Positions 62,531 to 64,000 of a stretch of DNA of 64,000 nucleotides are shown here, one piece after another (the first letter of the stretch is position 1; each line of letters begins with the position of its first letter). The DNA comes from Haematococcus lacustris. Its lineage: Eukaryota; Chlorophyta; Chlorophyceae; Chlamydomonadales; Haematococcaceae. Both the position numbers and the translations under genes were made by a program. A model generated the notes under the pieces. That model was not told the origin of the DNA. It worked only from the letters and a program-made list of their open reading frames with translations, and ran no database searches. The stretch covers positions 541,080 through 605,079 of the forward strand of contig JASKMD010000024.1 in assembly GCA_030144725.1 (NCBI GenBank), read 5' to 3'.

Positions 62531-63979
62531 ATGAATGCGTACAGCACACAAAAGAGCGGCCGAAGGGGAGACCGGCGACCCAGTTCGGATGAGGAGCAAC
62601 AGCAACACTTCAGCGGCAAGCGGATTGCAGTGGCCGCAGAAGTCTTCGACGCAGTGTCTCAGCTTGACGATGGCCTGAGGGACAAAAGCAAACGTAGCTA
62701 CGTAACGCAGCTCAAGCACTACGTGGTGGGTTGTGCTGGAATTGCACATTCGTGTGCTGACAGCTGACCGCATTGACTTCACTTCTTGACTGCAGCGATG
62801 GTGCGAGAGCCAAGAACCCAGATGCGATGACCAGGACATCGTAAACAGCGCGACTCTGTACTACATATACGTCGTGAAGCTCCATGGACTCATCAAGAGG
62901 CTCAGATGCAAGCCACACCCTACACCAGCAGAAGAGCAGGAGCTGGACCAGCTGGAAACAGGGCCTGGATCAGCCCATCTCGTGGGTGTATGCTAGCCTG
63001 TTGCACAGCACCCATACACATTTGTGCTCTAAGGTGCTTGTGTGGCGTGCTATGTTGTTTCATATGCATGCAGAAGGTGTCAGCATTGAAGCAGCTCCAT
63101 GCAGCCCTGCAGAAAGAGTACAAAAAGGCTTGCAACCGGGCCAAGATCACAGAGATGCCGGATCTGTTGAGGATCACTGTGTACAACAGTGCGTACAAGA
63201 CGCTGATGAAGCTTGTGAGTGGTGGTGACAAGATCAGGTGAGTGTCAATTGTCGACTGTTCAACAGAGATTTGCCAATGATTAGTGGTACTCGTGACACG
63301 TTCAGTGTTGGTATCATCAACCATGTATGTTTGCATGCAGTGACTTAAGCCGGCTGGACACAAGTGACACCCTTTTGACAGCTGAGGACATGCATGTGAT
63401 GATGAGCAAGAGCCTTCCTGTGAAGACAACCTCGGCTGCAGTGGTCAGGTAACATCAACCATGTATGTTTGCATACGTATAGGCTCAATGTTGCCATGTT
63501 CTCTGCCGTCGCATGCAGGTTCTTGTCCCTCCTGCTTTGGTCCGGCGTAGCAAGGGGGGACAGTGCCAGGCAATGCAAGGTACGAGATGCAAGAGTGTCA
63601 CTCTGCAGCCACACCTGCAATTCACACCCTCCTCGCTTCCCATCTTGCAGCTGCATGGCATCTCCGCCAAGCTGGTCACGTCAATAGGCCCCTCGGCTTG
63701 CGTGAGGTTCGTCATGAGCTACAGATCTGGAAAGACCACCGTGGTGAGATGGTTGCAGATCAGCATAGCCAAGCACCATAACATATCAACATATCATAGC
63801 ATCACAACAGCATTCACGTGTGCGGTGCTTTGCAGGCAGGCAGCCTGGACCACATCAGCTTTGTGCGCCACTTCGACATCTGCATGTGCCCCGCGCATGC
63901 CTTGGGCGTGTACTTCTTCCAGAGGTTCTCAGTTGCACAAGAGACGCTCTGCCCAGATAACAGCAACAGCTTCCTTCAG
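62531..63979 (+). CDS. Ndc10/Crypton-like tyrosine-recombinase domain protein, partial
   Basis: Seven exons in phase before the window ends: 62531-62725, 62796-62981, 63074-63237, 63341-63448, 63519-63579, 63651-63743 and 63836-63979 (donor gtccct). The N-terminal part looks like a recombinase core-binding domain (KSKRSYVTQLKHYVRWCES). The later part has ACVRFVMSYRSGKTTV and VRHFDICMCPAHALGVYFFQ, like the R/K..K then HxDxxxCPVGALAFYLF signature of Ndc10-II and Crypton-type tyrosine recombinases. The catalytic H-x-x-R and Tyr would lie to the right of the window. It may be a mobile Crypton or a host gene derived from one; this cannot be decided here. Confidence 0.6.
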
Positions 63980-64000
63980 GTCCCTCTGATCTCAGGCCAC

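Overview
The window is nuclear DNA from a green alga, most likely a chlamydomonadalean and possibly Haematococcus-like. The evidence is GC-rich genes split into many short GT-AG exons, two chloroplast-type genes (an RbcX-like Rubisco chaperone and a DUF2854 membrane protein), a NEK10-type kinase, a copia element of the type known from volvocine algae, and a very heavy load of simple repeats and transposable elements. The species is an inference; nothing in the sequence names it. No rRNA, tRNA or CRISPR array was seen.

Layout. 1-8.6 kb (minus): a NEK10-like gene, armadillo-type repeats followed by a kinase domain. Sixteen exons can be placed by splice sites and phase; the gene runs off the left edge and its 5' end is unresolved. 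9.5-12.3 kb (plus): a six-exon DUF2854 gene. 12.5-31.6 kb: layered mobile DNA. It contains a 1.2-kb TCAGG-ended element, an 8.7-kb copia retrotransposon with LTRs, PBS, PPT and 5-bp target duplication, a 1.84-kb TIR element sitting in the copia 3' region, and a 4.8-kb related TIR element (25021-29822) that carries its own spliced, transposase-like gene. This last element is the best candidate for a previously undescribed system. 31.6-42 kb (minus): scattered exons of a probable secreted glycosyltransferase-like gene, interrupted by repeats, TnpB/Fanzor-like remnants and a stray copy of a NEK10 exon. 43.1-46.5 kb (plus): an RbcX-like gene with a long proline-rich tail. 47.9-50.3 kb: a TCAGG element with a second, inverted copy of itself inserted inside, followed by a 92-bp perfect palindrome. 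50.8-58.4 kb (plus): a CAMK-type kinase with an N-terminal MGC lipidation motif; a large TnpB/Fanzor-like remnant lies antisense in one intron. 61.1-61.4 kb (minus): DPH3. 62.5 kb to the right edge (plus): a multi-exon gene with an Ndc10/Crypton-like tyrosine-recombinase domain, cut by the window end.

The host genes are unrelated housekeeping, chloroplast or signalling genes rather than an operon or cluster. What unites the window is its repeat biology. The same few mobile families recur and insert into one another. In gene introns, simple repeats are polarised: G-rich on the sense strand just after 5' splice sites, pyrimidine-rich just before 3' splice sites. Exon coordinates come from reading splice sites and phase by eye; no alignment or transcript evidence was available.
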